From assembly GCF_001305595.1 (NCBI RefSeq), contig NZ_CP012403.1, positions 394,501-458,500 of the forward strand: a DNA stretch of 64,000 bases, given 5' to 3'. The notes under the pieces were generated by a model that ran no database searches, was not told where the DNA came from, and saw nothing but the letters and a program-made list of their open reading frames with translations. The stretch comes from Azospirillum thiophilum (GTDB lineage: Bacteria; Pseudomonadota; Alphaproteobacteria; Azospirillales; Azospirillaceae). The position numbers and the translations under genes are program-made. Positions 15,561-24,511 of the stretch are shown here, in pieces (position 1 is the first letter of the stretch; the number at the start of each line of letters is the position of its first letter).

Positions 15561-18339
15561 GCATCCCAGCCCAGGCCAGCCGCAAGCCGGCGACCGCCCG
15601 CGGCGTCGCCGCGGCAAGCCGCCGGGCGTGACGGTGGAGGGCGTCGGGAGTACCGCCGGCCGCATCCCGTTCCAACTCGGCCAGATCCGACTCGGCCAGT
15701 TCCGCCGCATCCCGTTCCGCCTGGGCGGCGAGGCGGGCGAAGCGGTGCAGCCCGACCAGCCCGGCCGCGCCCTTCAGCCGGTGCGCCGCATCGCCGAACG
15801 ACCGGCAATCCCGCATGGCGGCGGCGGCCATGGCCTCGGCCAGCAGCGCCGGTGCGGTGTCGACGAACAGCGCGACGATCCGGCCGGCCTTCTCGATGCC
15901 GAGATCGGCGGCCCGCTCCTCCAGCAGGCTGCCGCGGCGGGACGGCGGCGGCGCGGCGGCCTCCTCCTCCCCTTCGGCGCCGATGGCGGCGGCCAGCGCG
16001 TCGCGCAGCTCGTCGCGGTGGAACGGCTTGCCGACGAAGCCGGTCATCCCGGCGGCGTAGCACTCCTCGATCCGCTCGGCCGAGACGGTCGCGGTGACGG
16101 CGATGATCGGCACCTCGCAGCGGGTGGCGTGCGGCAGGCCGCGGATACGCCGGGCCAACCCGAAACCGTCCAGCCCGGGCATGGCAAGGTCGGTCAGCAC
16201 CGCGTCGAAATCGTGCCGGGCCGCCAGTTCGGCGGCGGCGAGGCCATCCCCGGCATGGGTGACGCGGTGCCCCATCCGCTCCAGCATGGCGACCGCCGCC
16301 GCCGCGTTGACCGGGTTGTCCTCGGCCAGCAGGACCGCCAGCGCCGGCATCGGTGCGGCGAAGCCGGTGCCGGCGGCAGGCAACGCGGCGGGAGCCGGCG
16401 GCGCCAGGGCGAACTCCACCGTCACGGTGAAGCGGCTGCCCTGCCCCGGCGCGCTGGCAGCCGCGATGGTCCCGCCCATCGCCTCGACGATCCGCCGGCT
16501 GATGGCGAGGCCGAGCCCGGTGCCGCCGAAGCGCCGGGTGATCGAGCTGTCGCTTTGGGTGAAGGCGTCGAACACATGCTCCAGCGCCTGCGGCGCGATG
16601 CCGATGCCGGTGTCGGAAACGACGAACTCGAGCAGCGCCCGGCCGGCCGCCGCCCCGTCCAGCCGCCGCACCGACACCACCACTTCGCCCCTGTCGGTGA
16701 ACTTCACCGCGTTGCCGACCAGATTGAGCAGCACCTGCCCCAGCTTGGCCGGGTCGCCCTGCAGGCGTGGCGGCAGGCCGGACATGGCGCTGCGGTAGCA
16801 GAGCCCCCTGGCCACCGCCTGCGGCGCCATCGACGCCTCGATGCTCCGCAGCAGGGCTTCCGGGCTGAAGGGGGTGCATTCCAGCTCCATCCGCCCGGCC
16901 TCGATCTTGGCGTAATCCAGCACGTCGTTCAGGACCGCCAGCAGCAGCGAGCCGGACTGGAAGATGCCGTCGAGCCATTGCCGCTGTTGCGGCGACAGCG
17001 GGCTGTCGCCCAGAAGCTGGCCCATGCCCAGGATCCCGTTCAAGGGCGTGCGGATCTCGTGGCTCATGGTGGCGAGGAAGACGGTCTTGGCCCGGTTCGC
17101 CTCGTTGGCGCGCGCGATCTCCTGGCTCCGCGCCTCGTCGAGCTGGCGTTGCAGGCCGCGCGCGGCGAGCGCCCCGGCCCGCAGATCCTCCAGCGCGCCG
17201 GCGATCGCCCCCATCTCGTCGGGATGGCCGGCGGCGGGAACCGGCTCATCGAACTCCTGCCGGGACAGCCGGCCGATGGTGGCCTGCATCCGGCGCATCG
17301 GCACCGTCAGCCGGCGGCGGACCGCAAGGATCGACAGGCCGCCGAGCAGCAGGCTGGCCAGCGACAGCGCCGCCATCGCCGTCACCATCCGCCACGCCTC
17401 CGCCCGCCGCGTCTCGGCATGCCCGACCGCCAGGGCAAGCGCATGATCGCCGAGCGCCAGCACCGGGCCGTAGGCGTCGGTGCAGAGATGCGACCAGTCG
17501 GCCGGCGCCATCGCCGGCACGCCCGATCCGTCGAGCCCGTAGATAATGGCGTCCATCCGCTCCTGCGCCGCCTCGGTGGCCGCCCTGCCGTTGCGGATGT
17601 CCTCGACCAGCTGGGGCGGAGCGCCGGGCCGGCCGAGCTGTTCGGCCAGCGCCTCCCACCGCGCGCGATAGGCGCCGATGCCCTCGCGCCACGCGGCGAT
17701 CCGGTCGCGGTCCAGCGGCTGGTTGCGCTGGACGTCGGGACGCAGCGCCGAGCAGGGCCGCCCGAAGCGCTCGCGGATCAGGTAGGAGGATTGCCGCACA
17801 TAGGCGAGCTCTGCCACCGTGGGATCGAGCATGCGCACGGCGTTGGTCGCGGCAACGGAGATGTCGGCCAGACGCCCGGCCAGCTCGTACATCGCCATCA
17901 GCCAGGGATCGGCCGCCCCCATGTCGCGCTCGGCCAGCGGCTGCGCCAGCAGCGCGTCGAGCATGGGGCGCCGGTCGGCCAGCGTGTCATGGGCGTCGCG
18001 CGCCGCGGCGAGCAGCGCGTCCCGCCCCTCGAAGTCGGCCTCGGCGACGGAGAGGACGGCGTCGCGATAATAGCCGTCGACCTTCCGGTAGGACTCCTCC
18101 ACCGCCGCCGCGGGGTCGTCGAGCGTCAGCACCGCTACCCCGGTCACGCCGTTCTCGAACCGGATGCCGGCGGTCGCGGTAAAGAGCACGCGGTCGGCCC
18201 GCGTCAGCCCGACGATGCGGCCGGCATCGGCATAGGCCAGCCATTCCCGGCCGGCCAGCAGGAAGGTGATGCCCACCACCGCCAGGATGGCGGTCCATTG
18301 CAGCACCAGGACGAGGCGGGCCAGCGAGTGACGGAACAT
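15514..18339 (-). CDS. torS: Tripartite hybrid sensor histidine kinase of the reductase locus
   Basis: A 941-residue sensor kinase. The first membrane helix (about residues 8-29) and second (about 325-350) enclose a roughly 290-residue periplasmic domain. A HAMP linker follows, then the phospho-acceptor box MSHEIRTPLNG with H427, and an ATPase domain (NLVGNAVKF, DTGIGI, GGTGLGLAI). A receiver has D717 (VLTDLAMPGLDG), and a C-terminal HPt domain has H853 (AAHRLKGAAGL). This His-Asp-His order is that of TorS/DorS. It is encoded opposite to the regulator gene and shares its last 47 bases with it, so the two messages can pair at their 3' ends. Confidence 0.9.
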   Translation of the reverse strand: MFRHSLARLVLVLQWTAILAVVGITFLLAGREWLAYADAGRIVGLTRADRVLFTATAGIRFENGVTGVAVLTLDDPAAAVEESYRKVDGYYRDAVLSVAEADFEGRDALLAAARDAHDTLADRRPMLDALLAQPLAERDMGAADPWLMAMYELAGRLADISVAATNAVRMLDPTVAELAYVRQSSYLIRERFGRPCSALRPDVQRNQPLDRDRIAAWREGIGAYRARWEALAEQLGRPGAPPQLVEDIRNGRAATEAAQERMDAIIYGLDGSGVPAMAPADWSHLCTDAYGPVLALGDHALALAVGHAETRRAEAWRMVTAMAALSLASLLLGGLSILAVRRRLTVPMRRMQATIGRLSRQEFDEPVPAAGHPDEMGAIAGALEDLRAGALAARGLQRQLDEARSQEIARANEANRAKTVFLATMSHEIRTPLNGILGMGQLLGDSPLSPQQRQWLDGIFQSGSLLLAVLNDVLDYAKIEAGRMELECTPFSPEALLRSIEASMAPQAVARGLCYRSAMSGLPPRLQGDPAKLGQVLLNLVGNAVKFTDRGEVVVSVRRLDGAAAGRALLEFVVSDTGIGIAPQALEHVFDAFTQSDSSITRRFGGTGLGLAISRRIVEAMGGTIAAASAPGQGSRFTVTVEFALAPPAPAALPAAGTGFAAPMPALAVLLAEDNPVNAAAAVAMLERMGHRVTHAGDGLAAAELAARHDFDAVLTDLAMPGLDGFGLARRIRGLPHATRCEVPIIAVTATVSAERIEECYAAGMTGFVGKPFHRDELRDALAAAIGAEGEEEAAAPPPSRRGSLLEERAADLGIEKAGRIVALFVDTAPALLAEAMAAAAMRDCRSFGDAAHRLKGAAGLVGLHRFARLAAQAERDAAELAESDLAELERDAAGGTPDALHRHARRLAAATPRAVAGLRLAWAGMLSARAAGNDNPSRAR

Positions 18340-18463
18340 GAAGGGCCTTCACGGACGGCCGGCGGGAAGGTCATCCCCACCGCCGCCAGGACGAAACGAA
18401 GGCCGATTTCAGCACAGGGAACGCCCGGTGGCGATGGGCGCCGGGGTCGCAGCCGGGCGAACG

Positions 18464-18487
18464 CGGCCGGGCGTCCCCGCCCGGCCG
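18464..18487 (-). terminator. Hairpin after the TonB receptor gene
   Basis: A ten-base perfect stem (CGGCCGGGCG with CGCCCGGCCG) around TCCC lies between the receptor stop and the sensor kinase start, in a 163-base gap. No T-run follows, so termination would be Rho-assisted or partial. Confidence 0.35.
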
Positions 18488-18502
18488 GCCGGCAGCCCTC
18501 CG

Positions 18503-21001
18503 TCACCAGGTGGCGCGCAGGGACAGCAGAACGTTGCGCGGCTCGCCGTAATATCCGTTGCTCTGGATGCTGGTCATGTATTTCTTGTCGAACAGGTTGT
18601 TGACGTTCAGCGTCGCCGCGACCTTCTCGGTCACCTGATAGCGGGTCATCAGGTCGACCACCGCGTAGCTGCCCTGCTCGGACCGGCGGCTGCCGCTGCC
18701 GTTGTAGATCTCGCCCTGCCATTTCACATTGCCGCCGACGGTCAGCCGGTCCCAGGCCCCCGGCAGCCGGTAGGTGGTGAACATCTTCAGCGTGTCGCGC
18801 GGCACGTAGGTCAGCAGCCGCTGGCCGCTGGCATCCTTGACGGAGGTATGGGCGAAGCCGCCGCCGACCTGCCAGCCGGGCATCGCCTCGCCGGTCAGCT
18901 CCAACTCGAACCCCTTGCTCTTCGCACCCTTGGCCGCCTTGTAGGCCTGCCCGCCGTCGGGGGTGAAACGGCCGCTGTCGGCGACCGCCAGATTGTCCTG
19001 CTGGATCAGGAACACCGCGGCGCTGGCGGTCAGACGGCCGCCGAGGAACTCGGCCTTGACGCCGGCCTCATAGGCGTCGCCGTCGATGGGATCGAGGGTC
19101 TGGCCGCTGACGTTCTTATAGTCCTGCGGCTTGAAGATGCTGGTGTAGCTGCCATAGACCGACCAAATGTCGGTCAGGTCGTAGACGATGCCGGCATAGG
19201 GGGTGAACACGCCGTTCTCCGACCGCTTCGTCGCGGTCCCCGCGGCGCCGTCCGGGTGGCTCTCCTCGCTCTGCTCCCAGCGGCTGATGCGGCTGCCGAG
19301 GATGACCGACAGGGCATCGGTCGGCCGCAGCCGCGTGGCGAGATAGGCCGCCATCTGGCGTTCGTTGGTCTGCGACCAGCCGGTCGGGTTCAGCGTCGGC
19401 TCGGCGATCCGGCCGTTCCAGGTGAAGTAGTTGGAGATCGAGGTGTCGTAGCCGTCGATGAACCAGAGCGGATAGTCGAGGCCGCTGCGCTTGGCGTAAT
19501 AGCCGCCGATGCCGGCCATCAGGTCGTGCTTGCGCCCGAACAGCTCGAACGGGCCGGTCACGTCGGCGTTGATGGAGGTCTGCTGCAGCGTCGAATTCCA
19601 GCGGCCGGGCCAGATCCCCATGCCGGTGCCGTCGCGGTTGAGGCTGCCGCGCACGCCGTAGCCGATCAGGCCGTCATATTCGCGCGTGCTGTGCTCGACG
19701 TTGAGCGTCGCCGTCCAGCCGTTGGCGAACCGGTGCTTCACGTCGGAGAAGACGGTCAGGTTGTCATGGGTGAAATAGGCCCAGTCGGCACCGCTGTTGT
19801 AGGAGCGCCCGAAATCGGTCTTCGTGCCGTCGGCGTAGAACAGCGGAAAGCCGGAGCGCGAGGCGTTGTCCGACTTGTGCTTCTGGTATTCCACCCCGAC
19901 GGTCCACAGCGTGTCGTCGGTGACGTCGGCCTCCAGAACCCCGTAGAGCACCTTCTTGCGTTCGTGCAGCCGGTCGATGAAGCTGTCGCCGTCCTGGTAG
20001 GCGCCGACGACGCGGCCACGCAACCGGCCGTTCTCGACCAGCGGGCCGGAGAGGTCGGCTTCGCCGCGGTAGCGGTTCCAGGAGCCGCCCTGCCCCTGGA
20101 CATAGCCCTGGACGGTCGGGGTCGGGCGCTTGCGGACGAGATTGACGGCAGCGGAGGGATCGCCGACGCCGTTCAGCAGGCCGGCCGCCCCGCGCACCAC
20201 CTCGACGCGGTCGAACAGCGCCATGTCGGAGATGCTGTCGCCGAAGCCGTACACCGTCGAACGGGGAATGCCGTCGACCTGGTAATTGTTGACGGCAAAG
20301 CCGCGCGCGTAGATTTCCTCACTGTCGGTGCCCAGCGCGCCGGACTGCATCCGCGACACCCCGACGGTCTGGTCGAGGACGTCCCGGATCTCGTTCAGAC
20401 CCTGGTCGTCCATCCGCTGGCGGGTCATGACGCTGACCGATTGCGGCGTCTCGCGCAGCGTCAGGTCGAGCTTGGTCGCGCTGGTCGACGGTCCGGCGGC
20501 GGCGTAGGAGCCGGTTCCCTCGCTGCGGCCGCGGTCGCCGGAAACGGCGCCCTGGACCGTCATCGGATCGAGCATCACCGCACCGGCGGCGCCGGCCACC
20601 GGTTTCTCCAGCGTCACCGTGTCGGCATCGGCGAAGCGCGCGGTCAGGCCGGTCCCCGCCAGCAGCCGCACCAGCGCCTCGCGCGGGGCCATGGTCCCCG
20701 TCACGCCAGGGGAGGAGACTCCCTGCGCGATCTCCGTCGGGTAGAGAATCTGAAGCCCGGCGGCCTGGCCATAGGCGGCCAGCACGCCCGGCAAGGGACC
20801 GGCAGGGATGGCGAAAGCCACCGTGCCGCCCTGCTGCGCCACTTGCGCTGCCGGCGCGCCCGCCGTCGCGGTTGCCGCCGAGGCGCCGTGCAGCGCGGTC
20901 GACGCCAGAAGAATCCCCATCAGAACCGGCCTGCAGCCGGTCCGGCCGATTGCCCGTCCCGCCAAGCGCGCCCCTGTACCGACGATCACCGAACCAACCA
21001 T
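18503..21001 (-). CDS. TonB-dependent outer-membrane receptor with STN signalling domain
   Basis: An 832-residue FecA/FpvA-type receptor. A signal peptide ends near ASTALHGASA. A secretin/TonB N-terminal (STN) domain follows (FAIPAGPLPGVLAAYGQAAGLQILYP), then the plug (LRETPQSVSVMTRQRMDDQ, VEVVRGAAGLLNGVGDPSAAVNLVRKRP). A beta-barrel fills the rest, closing with the terminal aromatic ..LLSLRATW. The STN domain means it can signal to the neighbouring FecR and FecI proteins when ligand binds. The NPTGW and ferrichrome/ferrioxamine-like barrel features suggest a siderophore receptor, but the ligand is not certain. A Fur-like box lies 17 bases before the start codon. Confidence 0.9.
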   Translation of the reverse strand: MVGSVIVGTGARLAGRAIGRTGCRPVLMGILLASTALHGASAATATAGAPAAQVAQQGGTVAFAIPAGPLPGVLAAYGQAAGLQILYPTEIAQGVSSPGVTGTMAPREALVRLLAGTGLTARFADADTVTLEKPVAGAAGAVMLDPMTVQGAVSGDRGRSEGTGSYAAAGPSTSATKLDLTLRETPQSVSVMTRQRMDDQGLNEIRDVLDQTVGVSRMQSGALGTDSEEIYARGFAVNNYQVDGIPRSTVYGFGDSISDMALFDRVEVVRGAAGLLNGVGDPSAAVNLVRKRPTPTVQGYVQGQGGSWNRYRGEADLSGPLVENGRLRGRVVGAYQDGDSFIDRLHERKKVLYGVLEADVTDDTLWTVGVEYQKHKSDNASRSGFPLFYADGTKTDFGRSYNSGADWAYFTHDNLTVFSDVKHRFANGWTATLNVEHSTREYDGLIGYGVRGSLNRDGTGMGIWPGRWNSTLQQTSINADVTGPFELFGRKHDLMAGIGGYYAKRSGLDYPLWFIDGYDTSISNYFTWNGRIAEPTLNPTGWSQTNERQMAAYLATRLRPTDALSVILGSRISRWEQSEESHPDGAAGTATKRSENGVFTPYAGIVYDLTDIWSVYGSYTSIFKPQDYKNVSGQTLDPIDGDAYEAGVKAEFLGGRLTASAAVFLIQQDNLAVADSGRFTPDGGQAYKAAKGAKSKGFELELTGEAMPGWQVGGGFAHTSVKDASGQRLLTYVPRDTLKMFTTYRLPGAWDRLTVGGNVKWQGEIYNGSGSRRSEQGSYAVVDLMTRYQVTEKVAATLNVNNLFDKKYMTSIQSNGYYGEPRNVLLSLRATW

Positions 21002-21017
21002 CACCGAGCCCCCAATT

Positions 21018-21038
21018 AAATGCGAATGAGTTGCATTT
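21018..21038 (-). promoter_or_regulatory. Fur-like box before the TonB receptor gene
   Basis: The core TGCGAATGAGTTGCA, with outer AAA and TTT, forms an inverted repeat AAATGCGA/TTGCATTT. It resembles the AATGAGAAT-type Fur site and matches two further boxes in this region (22607-22627 and 28794-28814). Its closeness to the start codon fits iron-dependent repression. Confidence 0.65.
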
Positions 21039-21113
21039 GCCTTTCGGTGAGTCAGGACGTCGGCCGAAGGTTGGCTCCTCACCTCCTTTTCGAAAAAAAC
21101 TCCGACGAACCGG

Positions 21114-22052
21114 CTAGACGGAACGGATGATGACCAGTCCGGGAAAAGGGCGCAGCGTGCGCACGGGCAAAGTGCGGATGATCGCATTGAGCGCGGCATC
21201 CGGGCGCCCGACGTCGACGCTGCCGTCGACCCGCAGGGCGGCGAGCGGACGGTCCCACAGCAGGATGCGGGCGGGGTGGTAGCGGTTGAGGTCGGCGACC
21301 ACCGCATCGAGCGGCTGCCCCTGGAAGACCAGCCGTCCCTGCCGCCACGCCGTCTCCGCCGCCACGCCGTCGCGCAGCAGGGGACCGGGTCCGTCGGGGC
21401 CGTAGGCGCGGCACTCCCCGGCGGCGAGGCGGACCGGCGGACGGCCTGCCGCCGCCAGCGTCGCCGTCCCTTTTTCGACGGCCACCACCACGCTGTCCGG
21501 CTGGCGGTGCACGACAACGGTGGCCTCCACCATGGTGACGATGCCGTCGGCGCAGGCGACGACGAAAGGTCTTCCCGGATCGGGCGCGGCGGCGACGCGC
21601 GCACGCCCCTCGATCAGGCGCACCCGGCGCTCCGCGGCGGAGAAATCAACGGCGAGCGCACTGCCGGCGTCGAGGTCGACGGCCGAACCGTCGGCCAGCG
21701 CCAGCGACCGGCGCTCGCCGGTTCCGGTACGGACCTCGCCCGGCCAGCCGGTCAGGACCACCGCCGCGCCCAGCCCGGCGGCGCAGGCCGCGGCTCCGCC
21801 CACGCCCAAGGCGCCGAACGACAGGAACCGGCGCCGCGTCGGAGCAGCGCGGCCTCCGCCGACTGGCCGGCGCGGGTCCGGCACGCGGCCGAGATCGGCC
21901 CACACCCCCGACAGCCGGTCATACTCGTGCCGATTGGCCGGATCACGGGCCAGCCAATCGGCGAAGGCCGCGCGGTCGGCCGCGTCCGCGTCGCCGGATT
22001 GCAGGCGGACGAACCATGCCAGCGCCTCATCGCGCGCGTCGCGGTCCATCAC
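21114..22052 (-). CDS. fecR: FecR-family anti-sigma/sigma-regulator protein
   Basis: A 312-residue inner-membrane regulator passing the receptor signal to the sigma factor. The cytoplasmic N-terminus has the DUF4880-type start (ALAWFVRLQSGDADAADRAAFADWLARDPANRHEYDRL). One membrane segment follows at about residues 78-100 (GALGVGGAAACAAGLGAAVVL). The periplasmic FecR domain is GERRSLALADGSAVDLDAGSAL to LIEGRARV, and the C-terminal part binds the receptor STN domain. Its ATG overlaps the sigma gene stop by four bases (ATGA), so the two are translated together. The receptor gene follows 112 bases downstream. Confidence 0.92.
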   Translation of the reverse strand: MMDRDARDEALAWFVRLQSGDADAADRAAFADWLARDPANRHEYDRLSGVWADLGRVPDPRRPVGGGRAAPTRRRFLSFGALGVGGAAACAAGLGAAVVLTGWPGEVRTGTGERRSLALADGSAVDLDAGSALAVDFSAAERRVRLIEGRARVAAAPDPGRPFVVACADGIVTMVEATVVVHRQPDSVVVAVEKGTATLAAAGRPPVRLAAGECRAYGPDGPGPLLRDGVAAETAWRQGRLVFQGQPLDAVVADLNRYHPARILLWDRPLAALRVDGSVDVGRPDAALNAIIRTLPVRTLRPFPGLVIIRSV

Positions 22053-22585
22053 AGCGCCAGCCGGTCGCGGCAGTGGGCCAGGGCCTTCATCACATGCTTC
22101 TCCACCATGCTGCGCGAGATGCCCAGGCGCACGGCGATGTCGGCATGGCTCAATCCGTCGAATTTGTGAAGCAGAAACACCTCGCGGCAGCGCGGCGGCA
22201 GTTCGGCCAACGCCCGGCTCAGCCGTTCGAGCCGCTGCTTGTGCTCAAGCGTGGCTTCCGCATCCGGCTCCTCCAGCGGACGGTCGACTCCCAGTTCGGC
22301 CGGGGCGAAGCGGCGGCCCCGCCGGGTCTCCGCCCGCATGCGGTCGAGCGCGATGTTGTCCGCCATGCGGAACAGGTAGGAGCGCGGGTTGTCGATCTCC
22401 GGCACGGCGGCCAGGCTGCGCAGGCGCAGATAGGTGTCCTGCACGACATCCTCGGCAAGGCAGAGCGACCCGAGACGCCGCGCCAGATGGCCGGTCATCT
22501 CCTCATAATGGACGAGCAGCAGCCCCAACAGGGAAGACCGGTCTCTTTCAGCCATGACCTCGGCGAACCCGTTCCATCGATCCAT
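22049..22585 (-). CDS. fecI: ECF RNA polymerase sigma factor, FecI type
   Basis: A 178-residue ECF sigma factor with region 2 (AEDVVQDTYLRLRSL, NPRSYLFRMADNIALDRMR) and region 4 (LPPRCREVFLLHKFDGLSHADIAVRLGISRSMVEKHVMKAL). It should direct transcription of the adjacent receptor gene when the receptor-FecR pair is activated. I start at MDRWNG, preceded by TTAGGA. A GTG at 22606 would add seven residues but abuts a Fur-like box with no ribosome site. The gene order fecI, fecR, receptor is classical. Confidence 0.92.
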   Translation of the reverse strand: MDRWNGFAEVMAERDRSSLLGLLLVHYEEMTGHLARRLGSLCLAEDVVQDTYLRLRSLAAVPEIDNPRSYLFRMADNIALDRMRAETRRGRRFAPAELGVDRPLEEPDAEATLEHKQRLERLSRALAELPPRCREVFLLHKFDGLSHADIAVRLGISRSMVEKHVMKALAHCRDRLAL

Positions 22586-22606
22586 CGGAGATCCAGTCCT
22601 AACCAC

Positions 22607-22627
22607 GAATGAGAATGGTTCGCAATC
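22607..22627 (-). promoter_or_regulatory. Fur-like box before fecI
   Basis: On the minus strand it reads TGCGAACCATTCTCA with flanking GAT and TTC. This is close to TGCGAAAGATTCTCA before the PepSY operon. It lies 22 bases before the sigma factor start codon. Confidence 0.65.
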
Positions 22628-22751
22628 TATACATCGACCTCCGGAAAATACTTTTCGGAAGCGGGGTGAGGAGCCGGCCGATGGCGGACGTCATGATGTC
22701 GGGGGTTTTTCGGCGGAACCGGACCGGCCTTCCGGCGCGCCTTTGCGACAC

Positions 22752-23627
22752 TCAGCGCAGGCCGGCTTCGAGCTGGCCGGCGATCCGCCCCAGCGCGGCA
22801 TCGATGGCGACGGGCGGGCCGCTCTCCAGGCTGTCGATCACGATCAGGCGGGCGCCGCCGTCGGCGACGGCCTTGACGATCTCCGCCGCCGGCTGGCGGT
22901 GGTGCAGCACCGCCGGGATGCGCCCGGCCTTGAGGAAGGCGGTCAGTTCGGCCAGACGCTCCGGCGTCCAGTCGCGGTCGTCGCGGATCCAGACCTTGCG
23001 CAGGTCGAGCCCGAGATCGGCGGCGAGCATGGCGAAACGGTCGGACAGCGCCGCCACCGACGGGTCGGGCAGCGCTGCGAACGCCTGCGCGGAGGTCGAG
23101 GACAGCGCCAGCAGCCCGCGCTTCACCCCGGCAAGGTTGGCGTCGATGGCGATGGCGCTGTCCGGATACAGGCGCCGCAGGTCGGCGGCCAGGATGTCGG
23201 CCATGCGGCCGGCATTGGCGATGCCGAGCCAGGGGAAGGCTGCGCCGTCGCGCAGCGCGATGCCCGGCAGCGCGCCGTCCACCGGACGGGCGGCATCGAC
23301 CTCGACGAGACGGATGTTGGCGCGCCGCGCCAGCGGATAGAGCGGATCCTCCGCCCAGACCGAGCGCAGGGTCAGCACCGCGTCGGCCTTGCGCGCCGCC
23401 TCGACGAGTTTGGCCTCGCCACGCCCGGCGAGGAAGGCATGCTGGCGCCCCATCGGGATGGCGGACGGCACCACCGCCTCGACCGTCACCCCGGTCCCCC
23501 GGGTCAGCGCCTGGGCCAGCCCGGCGGTGACCGGGTGGCCGGCAAGCACCGTTTCGGCCGACGCTTCCGGCACCGCCTGCGACATCGCCAGCAGCAGGAG
23601 CGCTGCGACCGTCATGCGCCTCATCAT
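22752..23627 (-). CDS. Second metal ABC transporter substrate-binding protein (ZnuA/TroA-like, divergent)
   Basis: A 291-residue periplasmic protein with a Sec signal (MTVAALLLLAMSQAVPEASA) and a TroA-like fold: LAGHPVTAGLAQALTRGTGV, a middle PLARRANIRLVEVDAARPVDG, and RIPAVLHHRQPAAEIVKAVADGGARLIVIDSL. Only some of the metal-binding histidines of cluster A-I proteins are evident, and it is quite unlike the other binding protein of this operon. It overlaps the permease stop by four bases (ATGA) and is the last gene of the eight-gene operon. It could capture a different metal form or pass metal to the first binding protein. Confidence 0.75.
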   Translation of the reverse strand: MMRRMTVAALLLLAMSQAVPEASAETVLAGHPVTAGLAQALTRGTGVTVEAVVPSAIPMGRQHAFLAGRGEAKLVEAARKADAVLTLRSVWAEDPLYPLARRANIRLVEVDAARPVDGALPGIALRDGAAFPWLGIANAGRMADILAADLRRLYPDSAIAIDANLAGVKRGLLALSSTSAQAFAALPDPSVAALSDRFAMLAADLGLDLRKVWIRDDRDWTPERLAELTAFLKAGRIPAVLHHRQPAAEIVKAVADGGARLIVIDSLESGPPVAIDAALGRIAGQLEAGLR

Positions 23628-24511
23628 TCTTCCCCCCTCATGACCAGACGCACCAGCAACGCGCCCAGGAACAGCAGGCCGGCCGCCAGGATGATGGCGC
23701 CGCCCGACGGCACCGGCAGCGCCAGCTGCACCGGCAGCAGGATGCCTGCGACGGCCGCCACGCTGGCGAAGGCGACCGACAGCAGGAAGAAGCCGCGCAG
23801 CGACGTCGCGACGACGCGCGCGGCGGCGGCGGGAATCACCAGCAGGGCGCCGACCAGGATGGCACCGATGATCTTGACCGACGCGACGGTGACCACCGTC
23901 ACCAGCACGATGAACAGATAGTCGAGCCCCTTCACCGGAACGCCGCGCACCCGCGCCAGCGCCGGGTTGAAGCTGGCCAGCAGCAGCCGGTTGAACAGCG
24001 GCAGCATCACTGCGGTCACGCCGAGCGCCACCGCCAGCAGGACGGTGAGGTCGCGGTCGTCCACCGTCAGCACCGAGCCGAACAGCACATTCTCCAGGAT
24101 ATGGATGTTGACCCGGCTGGCCAGGATCAGCAGCAGGCTGGCCCCGAGCGCCAGCGACACCGACAGGAAGACGCCGATCAGCGTGTCGGAGGTCAGGTTG
24201 CTGCGGTTGCGCGTGTAGTTCACCAGCAGCGCGAACAGCAGGCAATAGCCGAACAGGCTGGCATAGGGGCCGGTGTAGGGCTCCCCCACCAGGATGCCGA
24301 TGGCGACGCCGGTGAGCGCCGCGTGGCCGACCGCCTCGGAGAAGAAGGCCAGCCGCTTGGTCACCACCAGCGTGCCGAGCCCGCCCAGCACCGGGCCGAT
24401 GACCAGACCGGACAGCAGCGCGTTGACCAGGAAGCCATGGGTCAGGCCGGCGGGCAGCAGCCCGGCCCCGGCCCAGCCCTGGACCAGGGTCCGCAGGGTC
24501 TCGAAGCTCAT
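23624..24511 (-). CDS. Metal ABC transporter permease (ZnuB/TroC family)
   Basis: A 295-residue inner-membrane permease of the ABC-3 family with about eight to nine hydrophobic segments. The family signature SEAVGHAALTGVAIGILVG and the later VKIIGAILVGALLVIPAAAARVVA are clear. It forms the membrane channel for divalent metal import with the ATPase whose gene overlaps it by four bases upstream. The start lies inside the ATPase stop (ATGA). Confidence 0.9.
   Translation of the reverse strand: MSFETLRTLVQGWAGAGLLPAGLTHGFLVNALLSGLVIGPVLGGLGTLVVTKRLAFFSEAVGHAALTGVAIGILVGEPYTGPYASLFGYCLLFALLVNYTRNRSNLTSDTLIGVFLSVSLALGASLLLILASRVNIHILENVLFGSVLTVDDRDLTVLLAVALGVTAVMLPLFNRLLLASFNPALARVRGVPVKGLDYLFIVLVTVVTVASVKIIGAILVGALLVIPAAAARVVATSLRGFFLLSVAFASVAAVAGILLPVQLALPVPSGGAIILAAGLLFLGALLVRLVMRGEE

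Noticed and set aside
15628..18603. A 991-codon plus-strand open frame opposite the sensor kinase gene
   Set aside because: The minus strand has complete kinase, receiver and HPt motifs. The plus translation shows only GC-driven composition.
18338..21019. An 893-codon plus-strand frame opposite the TonB receptor gene
   Set aside because: The receptor on the minus strand has signal peptide, STN, plug and barrel features; the antisense frame has none.
21064..21604. N-terminal extension of the TonB receptor reading back into fecR
   Set aside because: The open frame continues upstream by chance in another frame of fecR. A signal peptide and the Fur-box position fix the start at 21001.
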